Of a stretch of 64,000 bases of DNA, positions 1 through 9,115 are shown piece by piece. The DNA is taken from positions 4,340,001 to 4,404,000 of the forward strand of contig NZ_CP066306.1 of NCBI RefSeq assembly GCF_016406145.1, written 5' to 3'. The DNA is from Pseudomonas putida (lineage in GTDB: Bacteria; Pseudomonadota; Gammaproteobacteria; Pseudomonadales; Pseudomonadaceae). The notes below the pieces were generated by a model that made no database searches, was not told the origin of the DNA, and saw only the letters and a program-made list of their open reading frames with translations. Made by a program: the position numbers and the translations under genes. Position 1 is the first letter of the stretch; every line of letters starts with the position of its first letter.

Positions 1-715
1 GTGCATGACCAGCAACGGCTCGCAGCTCCCCCGCCTGGCTCAGCCGCTGTTCGACGCCGGCCTGTCACGCCTGAACATCAGCCTCGACAGCCTTGATGCA
101 GAACGGTTCAAGCAACTGACCCGCACCGGCGACCTGGCCCAGGTGATCGCCGGCATCGACGCGGCCCGCCGCGCTGGTTTTCAGCGCATCAAACTCAACT
201 GCGTGGTGCTCAAGGGGCGCAACGACGATGAGCTGGTCGACCTGGTGCGCTTTGCCATCGACCGCGAACTGGACATCACCTTCATCGAAGAAATGCCGCT
301 GGGCGTGATCAGCGAGCATGAGCGCGGCGAGTCGTTCTGCTCCAGCGACGAAGTGCGCGCGCGTCTGGCCGAGCAGTTCACCCTCATCGAATCGACCGAA
401 TCGTCCCAGGGCCCGGCGCGTTACTGGCGCCTGGCGGAAGCGTCGAGCACCCGTGTCGGCTTCATCTCCCCGCACAGCCACAACTTCTGCGCCACCTGCA
501 ACCGTGTGCGGCTGACCGTCGAAGGCCGGCTGTTGCTGTGCCTGGGCAATGAGCATTCGATGGACCTCAAACAGGTGCTGCGTGCCCACCCGGGTGATGC
601 CGAGCGGCTGGAAAAGGCCATCCGCGATTCGCTACACCTCAAGCCCTACCGCCATCATTTCGAGGTCGGTGGCGATGTGCAGATCCTGCGCTTCATGAAC
701 ATGACCGGCGGCTGA
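1..715 (+). CDS. moaA: GTP 3',8-cyclase MoaA (C-terminal part, cut by window edge)
   Basis: Radical-SAM enzyme of the first step of molybdenum cofactor synthesis, which turns GTP into 3',8-cyclo-GTP. The frame is open from the window edge, so the N-terminal SAM-binding CxxxCxxC cluster lies outside. About 236 of the usual ~330 residues are visible. The C-terminal 4Fe-4S site is clear: FCATCNRV followed 13 residues later by another Cys (CX2CX13C), preceded by the HSHNF stretch typical of the family. The bestrophin gene follows 20 bp downstream on the same strand, and moaB lies nearby on the other strand, which supports a Moco context. Confidence 0.95.
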   Translation, partial: CMTSNGSQLPRLAQPLFDAGLSRLNISLDSLDAERFKQLTRTGDLAQVIAGIDAARRAGFQRIKLNCVVLKGRNDDELVDLVRFAIDRELDITFIEEMPLGVISEHERGESFCSSDEVRARLAEQFTLIESTESSQGPARYWRLAEASSTRVGFISPHSHNFCATCNRVRLTVEGRLLLCLGNEHSMDLKQVLRAHPGDAERLEKAIRDSLHLKPYRHHFEVGGDVQILRFMNMTGG

Positions 716-735
716 CCGGCCGTCTCTGGACTTCC

Positions 736-1635
736 ATGATCGTTCACTCTCGCCCCGATGTGTTGCGTGTGCTGTTCACCCTAAAGGGTTCGATTGTCAA
801 ACGCATTGCCCTGCGCTGCCTGATGGTGACCTTGCTCGCCGCCCTGATCGTGCTGGTCGAACGCCACTTCCCGGCGTTTTTCTACCCCGTCAGCGCTACC
901 CCCTTCACGCTGCTTGGCCTGTCGCTGTCGATCTTCATGAGTTTTCGCAACAATGCCTGTTACGACCGTTGGTGGGAGGGGCGCAAGGCCTGGGGGAAGA
1001 TGATCATCGAGACCCGCTCGTTCGTACGTGAGAGCGTGGTGATCACCGATGAAGAGCTGCGCGCCGAGGTGCTGCGCAGCCTGTGCGGCTTTGCCCATGC
1101 GCTCAATGCCCGGTTGCGCAACGAGGATGATGTCGCCGCCGCCCGGCCGTGGCTGGCCAACCCCGCTGCGATCCGCCCGCACAATGTCTGCGACGGTATC
1201 TTGCAGGAAGTTGGCGCCCGCTGCTCACGCCTGGCCGAGCAGCAGCAGATCAGCGACTGGCGCTACAGCCTGTTGGAACAACGCCTGGTCGGGCTGTCAG
1301 AGGTGCAGGCCACCTGCGAGCGGATCAAGGGCACACCGCTGCCCTTCCCCTATACCCTGCTACTGCACCGGACCATCTACATCTTTTGCCTGTTGCTGCC
1401 GTTCGCGCTGGCCGAGCCGCTGGGCTGGCTGGCACCGCTGTTTACCACCATTGTGGGGTACACCTTCTTTGGGCTGGATGCGATCGGCAATGAACTGGAA
1501 GACCCGTTCGGACGAGACGAGAACGACCTGCCGACCGATGCCATGGTGCGCACGGTCGAGCGGGATGTGCTGGGGGCCTTGGGCGTGGAGCCGCTGCCAC
1601 CGGCGTTGCAGCCGGTGGAGCATGTGTTGAGCTGA
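736..1635 (+). CDS. Bestrophin-family (YneE/UPF0187) membrane channel protein
   Basis: A 299-residue inner-membrane protein of the bacterial bestrophin family; members studied elsewhere form pentameric ion channels. Hydrophobic segments sit near residues 25-45, 50-70, 215-235 and 238-255, and the family-typical SFRNNACYDRWWEGRKAWG stretch follows the second. It starts 20 bp after moaA and is probably co-transcribed. The gene ends at an inverted REP pair that separates it from convergent moaB. The ion carried cannot be deduced from the sequence. Confidence 0.9.
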   Translation: MIVHSRPDVLRVLFTLKGSIVKRIALRCLMVTLLAALIVLVERHFPAFFYPVSATPFTLLGLSLSIFMSFRNNACYDRWWEGRKAWGKMIIETRSFVRESVVITDEELRAEVLRSLCGFAHALNARLRNEDDVAAARPWLANPAAIRPHNVCDGILQEVGARCSRLAEQQQISDWRYSLLEQRLVGLSEVQATCERIKGTPLPFPYTLLLHRTIYIFCLLLPFALAEPLGWLAPLFTTIVGYTFFGLDAIGNELEDPFGRDENDLPTDAMVRTVERDVLGALGVEPLPPALQPVEHVLS

Positions 1636-1638
1636 CTG

Positions 1639-1731
1639 GCCCTATCGCCGGCAAGCCGGCTCCCACGGGTGCACCACAGTAATCAAAGACTGCGATCAAC
1701 CCGTGGGAGCCGGCTTGCCGGCGATAGGGCC
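1639..1731. repeat. Inverted pair of P. putida-type REP elements
   Basis: Two copies of the REP core GCCGGCAAGCCGGCTCCCAC, facing each other about 30 bp apart, sit between the convergent bestrophin and moaB genes. The pair can fold into a long hairpin and probably serves as a two-way transcription end. Confidence 0.9.
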
Positions 1732-1739
1732 GGAACTGA

Positions 1740-2279
1740 TCAACCGCGAGTTTCGCAGGGCGCGATGGGCTTAAGGTGCTTCACAAAATTACAAGGCTGG
1801 TGCCGCGCATCCAGCTGCTCCACCAGGATGCCTTCCCACGCCGTGCGGCAGGCACCGGTAGAACCTGGCAGGCAGCACACCAGAGTGCCATTGGCCATGC
1901 CGGCCAACGCCCGGCTCTGCACGGTCGAGGTACCGACATCAAGAATGGACAACGCCCGGAACAGCTCGCCAAAACCGTCGATACGCCGATCGAACAGGCA
2001 CTCCACCGCTTCCGGTGTGCTGTCCCGGCCGGTGAAACCGGTGCCGCCGGTGATCAGCACCACCTGTACCTGGTCATCGGCAATCCAGGTGGCCACCTGG
2101 GCGCGGATCTTGTACAGGTCGTCCTTGAGCAGCGCACGCGCCACCAGGCGATGGCCGATCTGCACCGGGCGGCTGGCGAGCAGTTCACCCGAAGTGTCGT
2201 TGTCGTAGGTGCGGGTGTCGCTGACCGTCAATACGGCGATATTGAGCGGTACGAAGACCGCGTCGGATTGAACGCGCAC
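1740..2279 (-). CDS. moaB: Molybdenum cofactor biosynthesis protein MoaB
   Basis: A 179-residue MogA/MoaB-fold protein that acts in molybdopterin adenylylation or binding. The N-terminal LNIAVLTVSDTR strand and the molybdopterin-binding loop ITGGTGFTGRD are both present, as is the late LPGSTGA loop. The start is GTG, chosen because AAGGAG lies 7 bases upstream. The gene is divergent from the LysR gene and convergent with moaA/bestrophin, so the Moco genes here are split over two strands. Confidence 0.93.
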   Translation of the reverse strand: MRVQSDAVFVPLNIAVLTVSDTRTYDNDTSGELLASRPVQIGHRLVARALLKDDLYKIRAQVATWIADDQVQVVLITGGTGFTGRDSTPEAVECLFDRRIDGFGELFRALSILDVGTSTVQSRALAGMANGTLVCCLPGSTGACRTAWEGILVEQLDARHQPCNFVKHLKPIAPCETRG

Positions 2280-2418
2280 AGTGAAGCTCCTTGTATGGCA
2301 TGGTCGTTACGCTAGAGACATGAGCAGAGCACGTCCAATCGATATGCCGTACCGCCTGATCAATGACATCTATCGCTGACTTGGTTAAGGTCAGCACAAC
2401 CAGACCCCAGGCACTCCC

Positions 2419-3306
2419 ATGGACATCAAGCAGCTCAAGTTCCTCATCGCCCTCGACCAGACCCGCCACTTCGGCCAGGCCGCGGCGCTGTGCCATATCA
2501 CCCAGCCGACCTTGTCCATGCGCCTGCGCAACCTGGAAGACGAACTGGACCTGGTGCTGGTCAAGCGCGGCCAGCGCTTCGAGGGCTTCACCGAAGCCGG
2601 CGAGCGCATCCTGGCCTGGGCCCGCACCCTGCTGGCCGCCCATGATGGCCTGCAGGCCGAGGCGGCCAGCTGCCGCGGCCAAGTGGTTGGTAGCCTGCGC
2701 TTGGGCACAGTACCGCTGGCCAGTTTCAACCCCATGCAGCTGCTGCTGCCGCTGCGCGAAAAATACCCCGAGCTGCAGTTTCAGCTCAGCTCGCACAGCA
2801 CCGAGCAGATCATGGATGGCCTGAGCCGCAACCAGCTCGACCTGGGGATCTGCTATCTGGACCAGGTCAACGCCAACTTCTTCGAGGTGATCGAACTGGG
2901 CACCACCACCATGGGCCTGCTGCACGATACCCGGCACTTCCAGTTCGAAGCCGACACCCTGCGTTGGGAGGAACTGGGTGAAATCCCTCTGGGCTTGCTG
3001 AGCAAGGGGATGCACTACCGTCAGTCGCTCGACCTGAGCTTTCGCAGCCGCAGCCTGGAACCCAATGCCGTGCTGGAAAGCGACTCAAGCTTCCAGTTGG
3101 TTCAAGCCATCAACACCGGCGTGTGCTGCGCAATCATGCCGCTCGATTGCGGGTTGGAAGACCTGAGCGAGCACATGCGCATCATCCCGATCACCGACGC
3201 CAGCATCCACAGCCCCGTCGGCCTGCTGCTGCGCCGCAGCGAGCCGCGCTCGGCGATTGCCGAACAGTGTTTTGACGAGGCGAAGTTGCTGTTCAGCGCA
3301 GGCTGA
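2419..3306 (+). CDS. LysR-family transcriptional regulator
   Basis: A 295-residue LysR regulator. The N-terminal winged HTH occupies roughly residues 3-62 (MDIKQLKFLIALDQTRHFGQ, then QPTLSMRLRNLEDEL). The C-terminal inducer-binding domain begins near residue 90 with GSLRLGTVPL. It is divergent from moaB with 139 bp between the starts, so moaB is a plausible target, but no operator could be assigned. Oddly, the usual aromatic/serine HTH pattern is replaced by QPTLSMRL. The effector is unknown. A hairpin follows the stop. Confidence 0.88.
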   Translation: MDIKQLKFLIALDQTRHFGQAAALCHITQPTLSMRLRNLEDELDLVLVKRGQRFEGFTEAGERILAWARTLLAAHDGLQAEAASCRGQVVGSLRLGTVPLASFNPMQLLLPLREKYPELQFQLSSHSTEQIMDGLSRNQLDLGICYLDQVNANFFEVIELGTTTMGLLHDTRHFQFEADTLRWEELGEIPLGLLSKGMHYRQSLDLSFRSRSLEPNAVLESDSSFQLVQAINTGVCCAIMPLDCGLEDLSEHMRIIPITDASIHSPVGLLLRRSEPRSAIAEQCFDEAKLLFSAG

Positions 3307-3322
3307 TTAAAGATGCAACAGA

Positions 3323-3344
3323 AAGGGTGGCCTGAGCCACCCTT
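3323..3344. terminator. Hairpin at the end of the LysR gene
   Basis: AAGGGTGGC-CTGA-GCCACCCTT forms a perfect 9-bp stem 16 bases after the LysR stop. A second stem, GGCGCCC/GGGCGCC, lies at 3360-3380 next to the convergent gene. No strong U-tract follows either, so this is a likely but unproven shared terminator zone. Confidence 0.55.
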
Positions 3345-3389
3345 CCTGTTTCACCTATTGGCGCCCCATTGCAGGGCGCCGTCACCGTT

Positions 3390-4604
3390 TCAATCGCTTT
3401 CCAGTTCGTACGCCCTGCTCACGAAAAGCGCAGCAAACAGGCTCTTGCCTTCCTTGAATGTGTACGCTTCTTCGAAACTGCCTTCCTCAACCAGCTTGCG
3501 GCTGATGGCACATTCCGAGTCGTTGTGGTTTTTGCCCTTCGCCCCAAAGTCGCTCGACCACTGTGACAGCCCGACCTCTTTGCAGAAGGCATCGAACTTG
3601 GCTTTAGGCGCAGTTTCCTGGTAGCTACCGTAGGCCTCTTTCAGCGGTTTGAAACCACTGTAGCTGACTGAGTAATTCTCGACCTTGGCCGCGCGTGCAA
3701 AGCTGCTGACGGCTTCTGTCAGCGCCGCCTGGCCGGCGTATGGCTGATAGGCACCGAGAATGAAGCCGCTCAGCGCATTCTTCAGCCCGCCTTCCACATC
3801 ATCAAGCTCCGGCAACGAGGCGAAATCGGCCTTGCGTACGATCTCGCCGACCTTCGAGCCGTCATTACGGTGGGTCACCACGAATTTCATCGAGCCTTCA
3901 CCATCGCTGGAGCGCTTGAGGATGAAATCCAGGTCGACCTGAGTGCCATAGGTGCCGGTGCTGTTGACCAGGAACGCGCCGGTCACCGGCTGGCGTACGA
4001 CCAGGTTGGTGCCCCAGGAGAAGTCCGACTGGGTGGCGCGACCGTTGGCCGACAACTCGGCGCGGGGCTGGATCTCGTCGTTCACGTCAGAGACCAGCAC
4101 CACCTCGGCGTCCTTGTGGGAGATGAACGGGTTACCCATCTGCAGGCCGAGCAACTGGATGTGAATCTCACCTGCCTTGCTGTCGCCATCACGGGCAACT
4201 TTCAGGGCATCGGCCTTCAGGTAGACACCCGCGACATTGCGACCGGAAACGGCATTGAGCTGGTACTTGGCCCAGCTGGCCAGGCCCGTTTCGCTGGCCC
4301 CTGCAGCCCTGGGGTCGAATGACCCCATGATGCTGCGCAGGAAACTCATCGCCCCGTTGGTCTGCGCGACGGCGATGCGGATCTCGGGGTCGGCTACGGT
4401 CAAGTTGCCGGAGAAGGCCGAGTATGAGACCTCGCCTTCGGACAGCACGTCCTCAAGGAAGTAGCGCTCCTTGAACTCATCGTAATAGCTCAGCGCGGCC
4501 TTCTTGCCGGAGCTCGAAACCATCGCAAAGCCGCCGCCGAGCACCAGCACCGCAGCGGCAACACCGCCAATCAGCAGCTGCTTCTTGTTCATCTGTTTGA
4601 TCAT
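3390..4604 (-). CDS. Membrane-anchored periplasmic protein of unknown function
   Basis: A 404-residue protein with one N-terminal hydrophobic segment (about residues 10-28, LLIGGVAAAVLVLGGGFAMV) and the rest probably periplasmic. I do not recognise a domain with confidence; the alternating strand-like pattern resembles envelope proteins of the DUF945 kind only loosely. The start is ATG with GAGG 8 bases upstream. It begins 11 bp after the preceding 629-residue gene and is the last gene of a three-gene envelope cluster. Two cysteines near the C-terminus could pair. Confidence 0.75.
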   Translation of the reverse strand: MIKQMNKKQLLIGGVAAAVLVLGGGFAMVSSSGKKAALSYYDEFKERYFLEDVLSEGEVSYSAFSGNLTVADPEIRIAVAQTNGAMSFLRSIMGSFDPRAAGASETGLASWAKYQLNAVSGRNVAGVYLKADALKVARDGDSKAGEIHIQLLGLQMGNPFISHKDAEVVLVSDVNDEIQPRAELSANGRATQSDFSWGTNLVVRQPVTGAFLVNSTGTYGTQVDLDFILKRSSDGEGSMKFVVTHRNDGSKVGEIVRKADFASLPELDDVEGGLKNALSGFILGAYQPYAGQAALTEAVSSFARAAKVENYSVSYSGFKPLKEAYGSYQETAPKAKFDAFCKEVGLSQWSSDFGAKGKNHNDSECAISRKLVEEGSFEEAYTFKEGKSLFAALFVSRAYELESD

Positions 4605-4614
4605 GGTGTTTGCC

Positions 4615-6504
4615 TCACTGGACCTGAGCGGAAGCGTTCTTCCAGTCGTTCACGTACTTTTGGGAGACCTCTGGGGTCCAGCTGAAGTCGATGTCCGCAT
4701 TGGGGAATTCCTTGGCCAGCACGGCACCGAACGACACGCGGTCGGCACAGTGGTCCTGCTTGCAGGCCTCTGGCTCGCCGACGCTGTAGGCACGGTAGGT
4801 GGCGACTGCCCGGCCATCTTCCAACGGGAAGTACGGGGTGGCGTTGGCGACCTGGGTGACGTACCAGCCTTCGCTGTATTCCTCTTCCGCCACGAGGCGG
4901 CCCTTGCTAGGGAAGTCGATGGTGTAGAAGTCACCTTTCTTACCGGTGACATGCACCATCATTGGCATGACGCTGGCCGACGACGACGGGTCCTGCAGCG
5001 CCAGTGGCGAGCCGAAGCGCACCTTGATACCGGCCATCTGCGCGAGGGCTTCGGTTTCTCGGCCCTTGAACTCGCTCATGCCTTCTTGCAGCTGCTGGTA
5101 ACGCTCCAGCACACGGCTGTGGACACGGGCCAGTTCCTGCTGGCGCTGACGTGCTTCACGCACACGCTGCTGCTCACGCTGAACCGCCCAGTTCGCACCT
5201 TCGCGCACATCGAAGAACAGGCCTTGGCGGTTGATGCCGATGCGGTTGCGGGTGATCTTCAGCGCATCATTGCCCCAGATGTTGTTCGAAATCGCCGACA
5301 GGTCTTTGACGATGAACAGGGTGTTCACATCGGTAGTGGTCGGCGAGGTGGTCTTGATGAGATTGAAGATCTCAAGTGCGGCTTCCTTGTACTGCGCCGC
5401 GTCCAGCGCGAACGACTCGTCAGGCGTTACCGCCAGATAGTACGGGTCGCTGCCGAACGGCCTGAGCACGCCATAACTGGAACGCGTGAACGTCAGGTAC
5501 ACCTTCATCTTCCGGCTCGGTATTTCACCGACCAGTAACGCCGCCTGGTCGGCTTGCGGGGTGAGGTAGGCAACTGCCTTGTCCTTTACCGCAGCCTCAA
5601 GGTTCTTCGTGAAAATCAGCGCGCTCGGGTGAACGTAGACACGGTTCCAGTTATCGCCACGGTAAGTACCGACGGCCTTCCAGGTGATTTTCTCGAAGCT
5701 GCCCTCGCCGAAACCGGACACAGGGCACGGCATGGCCGGGGTGGTGCCGAACGAAAGGGTATCGCCGTCGCCGATGGTCGAGGTGCTGAGCACCCATTTA
5801 CAGCCGGTGCCGTCCGTGACCTGCATCAGTTTCTGGTTCTGCAGGACAACGGCACGGCCGTAGTCGGATGTGGGGGCAGCGGCTACGGCTCCGCTGGGTA
5901 CAGGGCTAGCCGGCGCGGCAGGCGCTTCTACGGGGGCTTGGGCGGTGGTAGCTGGCGTGGGCTCTGCGGCAACGGCCGGGGCTGGCGCTGGCGCAGGGGC
6001 CGGCGGGACTTCTACTTTCGCGGGTGTTGCTTCTACGGCAGCAGGTGCAGGTTCAGGGGCTTGTGCTGGCGGCGTAGCAGCGGCCACTGGGGCCTCGGCC
6101 GGCACTGGCGCCGCAACGGGTACTGGAGCCACAGCAGGTGCAGCCGGTGCCGGTGCGACAGGCGCGGGGGCCAGGGTTACCAGGCCAAGGTTCGAGGCAT
6201 TGCCCGAACCGCTGGCGTAGAGGGTACCCTTGGCATCAACTGCCTTCCAGCTCACCTTGGCCGTCGAGCAGTCCTTGGCGAACACGAACGGCAGCTTGGT
6301 CAGCAGGCCCGACAGCAAATCCTGGTTATCCCAGGCCGGGCGCGTGATGGTCAACTCAACTTCGGGCTTGCACCAGGTGGTGGCGTCCCCAGGCACTTCG
6401 ACCTTGATGTTTTCTTTCTTCGAGAAGGCCAGCTCGTGAGCGAACGCCTGCGGTACCAGACCACAAGCGCCGAACACTGCCAGCGCGAGCGCGTGCTTTT
6501 TCAT
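4615..6504 (-). CDS. Secreted protein with Ala/Pro-rich linker, unknown function
   Basis: A 629-residue protein starting at MKKHALALAVFGACG, a Sec signal peptide ending near AFAHE. GAGGA precedes this ATG; the longer in-frame extension lacks a ribosome site. Residues of about 110-215 are a low-complexity Ala/Pro/Val linker that separates a small N-terminal domain from a large C-terminal one. A coiled-coil stretch rich in Arg/Gln/Glu lies near residues 445-500. The gene sits between an SH3-domain lipoprotein gene and a membrane-anchored protein gene, so a cell-envelope role is inferred. The function is not recognised. Confidence 0.75.
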   Translation of the reverse strand: MKKHALALAVFGACGLVPQAFAHELAFSKKENIKVEVPGDATTWCKPEVELTITRPAWDNQDLLSGLLTKLPFVFAKDCSTAKVSWKAVDAKGTLYASGSGNASNLGLVTLAPAPVAPAPAAPAVAPVPVAAPVPAEAPVAAATPPAQAPEPAPAAVEATPAKVEVPPAPAPAPAPAVAAEPTPATTAQAPVEAPAAPASPVPSGAVAAAPTSDYGRAVVLQNQKLMQVTDGTGCKWVLSTSTIGDGDTLSFGTTPAMPCPVSGFGEGSFEKITWKAVGTYRGDNWNRVYVHPSALIFTKNLEAAVKDKAVAYLTPQADQAALLVGEIPSRKMKVYLTFTRSSYGVLRPFGSDPYYLAVTPDESFALDAAQYKEAALEIFNLIKTTSPTTTDVNTLFIVKDLSAISNNIWGNDALKITRNRIGINRQGLFFDVREGANWAVQREQQRVREARQRQQELARVHSRVLERYQQLQEGMSEFKGRETEALAQMAGIKVRFGSPLALQDPSSSASVMPMMVHVTGKKGDFYTIDFPSKGRLVAEEEYSEGWYVTQVANATPYFPLEDGRAVATYRAYSVGEPEACKQDHCADRVSFGAVLAKEFPNADIDFSWTPEVSQKYVNDWKNASAQVQ

Positions 6505-6512
6505 GGAGTTCC

Positions 6513-7379
6513 TCAGATCAGTTCCCAGGTGCCGTTGGCTTGTTTGCAGAAGGTGTTCTGCTCCTGCTCGGTCTGGCCGCTTTGCGACTTCAGGCTGACG
6601 GTGACCGGGCGGCAAGCGGCCTCGGCGGCAACCGTCTCGGTCGGGAGCGACTGGATGGAATCAAGGTCGAAGCCTTGGGTTTCCTTGTTCGCGGCGACGT
6701 CCAGATCGTCCAGGTTGACGGCTGGGGCCGCGCGCTTGGCAATGGCTTGAGCCTTGGGCTCGACGTAGTTCTTGTGTACGTAACCGACTGTCACACCCTT
6801 GCGTCCAACCAGGATCCAGTCACCGGTCGAACCCACTGCGGTGAATTCGGTGTGGCTCTTCAGGCTGCCGACTTTTTCGCCAGTCGTGTTGGGTGCGGCG
6901 CGCACATTCAGGTTGTCGCTGATGGTGACGTAGGGTTCGTTGATCAGCTTCATCGAGGGCACCGCCTGGATCTTCGGCGCACGTTTCACCTCGACCTTCT
7001 TGGTCTGGGTGTATTCCTTGCCTGGGGTGATCTGCGCAGTGGCACCGGAGTGATCGGACTTCCAGGTCACCGGCTGAGCGCTGGCGGTGGCCGACTGGCT
7101 CAGCACTTCCTGGGTGCGTAGCGCCAGCGCCTGCTGGTCCTTCTCATCGAGCATGTGGCCGATGCGATTACCGACATAGGCACCAATACCGCCAGCGATC
7201 AGTGCCGCAGCAATCTTGCCGTTGCCGCTGCCCATGGTCGAACCGATGGCTACACCGGCCAGGCCACCGATGACGGTGCCCGCTTGCTCTTTGCTGATCC
7301 CGAGCTGTGCACAGGCTGTTGTCGTAGCGATGGCGACCGCCAACAGGGACGCGACGAATTTCTTACGCAAGTGGAGCAC
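6513..7379 (-). CDS. Glycine-zipper, SH3-domain lipoprotein
   Basis: A 288-residue predicted lipoprotein. The N-terminus ends in a lipobox (TTAC). A glycine-zipper 2TM motif follows (GGLAGVAIGSTMGSGNGKIA, then GGIGAYVGNRIG), then a bacterial SH3-like domain around residues 145-205 (NLNVRAAPNTTGEKVGSL). Such domains usually bind peptidoglycan or protein partners in the periplasm. The start is either GTG at 7379 or TTG nine bases in, which has GGAG 8 bases upstream. It is the first gene of the three-gene envelope cluster. Confidence 0.82.
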   Translation of the reverse strand: MLHLRKKFVASLLAVAIATTTACAQLGISKEQAGTVIGGLAGVAIGSTMGSGNGKIAAALIAGGIGAYVGNRIGHMLDEKDQQALALRTQEVLSQSATASAQPVTWKSDHSGATAQITPGKEYTQTKKVEVKRAPKIQAVPSMKLINEPYVTISDNLNVRAAPNTTGEKVGSLKSHTEFTAVGSTGDWILVGRKGVTVGYVHKNYVEPKAQAIAKRAAPAVNLDDLDVAANKETQGFDLDSIQSLPTETVAAEAACRPVTVSLKSQSGQTEQEQNTFCKQANGTWELI

Positions 7380-7753
7380 TCCATTTCCGGTGGGTCACTC
7401 TGCGAGGGGCAGAGACCTGGTTTGTTTGTAAAAGAACGACAAGCGCACGCAGGCAAGCTGGCCGCCGAGGTCGTGGCTGTTTGGGGATGTTCAAGAGAAT
7501 GGCAGCACTGGGCGGGTTCAACGGCCGGGCGTTGAACAGCGTTTCACCCTGCAAGCCGAGGGCGTTGAGCGAAGCCGGTACGACGGGGAGCATCCAACCG
7601 ATCCATGTCAGAAAAGGGTCATCGTCCAGCGCGTATTCATTACGGCGAGGGGCCTGGACGAGAGTGGCGTTTTGCCGCCGCATTGTAACGCAAGGTTACA
7701 TTGGCAATACAAGGCAAAAAACGGGACTGGAAGGGGGAAGTGGCAGCGCTTCT

Positions 7754-7906
7754 ACATTTTTGACTCAGATTTTGCCCATTCCTTGTAGTCTACTTGCGAA
7801 ACATACTGCCAGCCCTGCCAAACCATTGAGCGTGCCTGGGTTGCGACCTGGTTTCTGTCCGTTGCACAAATCAACGGCCGGCGTTGACAGGCTGATAGCA
7901 TTCCCG
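7754..7906 (+). repeat. Orphan copy of the DUF3077/DUF6124-gene leader
   Basis: About 150 bp that align collinearly, at roughly 70% identity, with 11911-12060 upstream of the DUF3077/DUF6124-like gene. Shared blocks include CCCATTCC-TGTAGTC, CTGCCAA-CCATT and TTGACAGGCTGA. Here the downstream hairpin and coding region are missing and a REP follows, so this looks like a truncated duplicate. Confidence 0.7.
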
Positions 7907-7922
7907 GCGCATATTCAGCCTG

Positions 7923-7950
7923 TGCAGGAGCCGGCTTGCCGGCGATTGGG
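7923..7950. repeat. Single REP element
   Basis: GGAGCCGGCTTGCCGGCGAT, the same REP core as in the inverted pairs elsewhere in the window, lying just beyond the 3' end of xenA. Confidence 0.85.
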
Positions 7951-7972
7951 CTGCACAGCAGCCCCCTTTCAC

Positions 7973-9064
7973 TCAGCGATAACGCTCAAGCCAGTGCGCG
8001 TAAGGCGCAGGCAAAGTCCACGAGGCTTTATCGACGCCCAGTTCCTTGGCCGCAAAATACGCCCAGTGCGGGTCGGCCAGGTGCGCACGCCCTACCGACA
8101 CCAGGTCGAGCTGATTGGCCTTCAACGCCCCTTCCGCCAACTGCGGCGTACCGAAGCCCCACGCCGAGGTCACTGGCAAACCCGCCTCACGACGCACACG
8201 CTCAGCGATCGGCCCCATGAAGGCAGGGCCCCATGGAATGTTGGTGTCCGGGATGGTGAAGCCGACGCTGACACTGAGCAGGTCCAGGCCACCCGCCTTG
8301 AACATGCGGGCCAACTCGATGGACTCTTCCAGCGTCTGCTCATCACGGCCGTCGTATTCCAGCACGCCAAAGCGGGCGGTCAACGGCAGGTTTTCCGGCC
8401 ACACCTCGCGCACGGCTGCCAGGGTTTCCAGCAGGAAGCGGCTGCGGTTCTCGAAGCTGCCGCCGTAGGCATCAGTGCGCTGATTGGAGTGCTCGGAGAA
8501 GAAGCTCTGCCCCAGGTACCCGTGAGCGAAGTGCAATTCGATCCATTCAAAGCCCGCATCACGCGCTCGACGTGCGGCATCGACGAAGTCCTGCTTGACC
8601 CGGGCAATATCGTCCAGGGTCATTTCACGCGGCACTTTCGGCAAGTTGGCGCCGAAGGCGATGGCCGACGGGGCGATGGTGTCCCAGCCTCGCGCGTCAT
8701 CCGCGGCGATATGGTCGTCACCTTCCCACGGGCGGTTGGCACTGGCCTTGCGCCCCGCGTGGGCGATCTGGATGCCCGGCACCGAGCCTGCAGCCTTGAT
8801 CGCCTGCACCACCGGCACAAACGCCTGGGCATGGGCGTCGCTCCAGATACCGGCGCAACCGGGGGTGATACGCCCTTGCGGCGCAACCGCAGTGGCTTCG
8901 ACCACCAACAGGCCGGCGCCACCACGGGCCAGGCCGGCGTAATGCACCTGGTGCCAATCGTTGATCATGCCGTCCTCGGCCATGTACTGGCACATCGGCG
9001 GAATGGCGATGCGGTTGCGCAAGGTGACGTCTTTGAGGGTATAGGGTTCGAACAGTGCGGACAT
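7973..9064 (-). CDS. xenA: Xenobiotic reductase A (NADPH-dependent old yellow enzyme)
   Basis: A 363-residue FMN enzyme that reduces activated alkenes and nitro compounds using NAD(P)H. From memory the sequence is almost that of P. putida XenA. It shows the OYE barrel start FEPYTLKDVTLRNRIAIPPM, the thermophilic-like-class Cys25 in PMCQYM, the substrate-binding HFAHGYL motif and SVGRAHLADP near the phosphate site. The start is MSALFEP with GGAG 6 bases upstream rather than the extension six codons earlier. It is divergent from an ArsR-type gene, and a perfect palindrome lies between them. Confidence 0.95.
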   Translation of the reverse strand: MSALFEPYTLKDVTLRNRIAIPPMCQYMAEDGMINDWHQVHYAGLARGGAGLLVVEATAVAPQGRITPGCAGIWSDAHAQAFVPVVQAIKAAGSVPGIQIAHAGRKASANRPWEGDDHIAADDARGWDTIAPSAIAFGANLPKVPREMTLDDIARVKQDFVDAARRARDAGFEWIELHFAHGYLGQSFFSEHSNQRTDAYGGSFENRSRFLLETLAAVREVWPENLPLTARFGVLEYDGRDEQTLEESIELARMFKAGGLDLLSVSVGFTIPDTNIPWGPAFMGPIAERVRREAGLPVTSAWGFGTPQLAEGALKANQLDLVSVGRAHLADPHWAYFAAKELGVDKASWTLPAPYAHWLERYR

Positions 9065-9091
9065 GGAGAACTCCGGGTTCATCTGAATACG

Positions 9092-9115
9092 ATAGTTCGA
9101 TCATAATCGAACTAT
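9092..9115. promoter_or_regulatory. Perfect palindrome between xenA and the ArsR-type gene
   Basis: ATAGTTCGAT-CATA-ATCGAACTAT is a perfect 10-bp inverted repeat in the 49-bp divergent spacer. It contains a -10-like CATAAT (9102-9107) for the rightward gene. It is the obvious operator candidate for the neighbouring ArsR-type protein. Confidence 0.75.

Larger units (their letters stand above)
7380..7972. other. 593-bp gene-free stretch
   Basis: This region lies between the SH3 lipoprotein and xenA. No convincing gene is seen. It holds an orphan copy of the DUF3077/DUF6124 leader (7754-7906) and one REP element. The rest should contain the promoter of the lipoprotein cluster, which I could not place. 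Confidence 0.6.

Noticed and set aside
5554-6750. 398-codon + strand frame rich in Gly/Arg
   Set aside because: Antisense of the Ala/Pro linker of the 629-residue protein; repeats only mirror that linker.
7481-9106. 541-codon + strand open frame opposite xenA
   Set aside because: Antisense shadow of a well-recognised enzyme in GC-rich DNA; no ribosome site and low-complexity composition.
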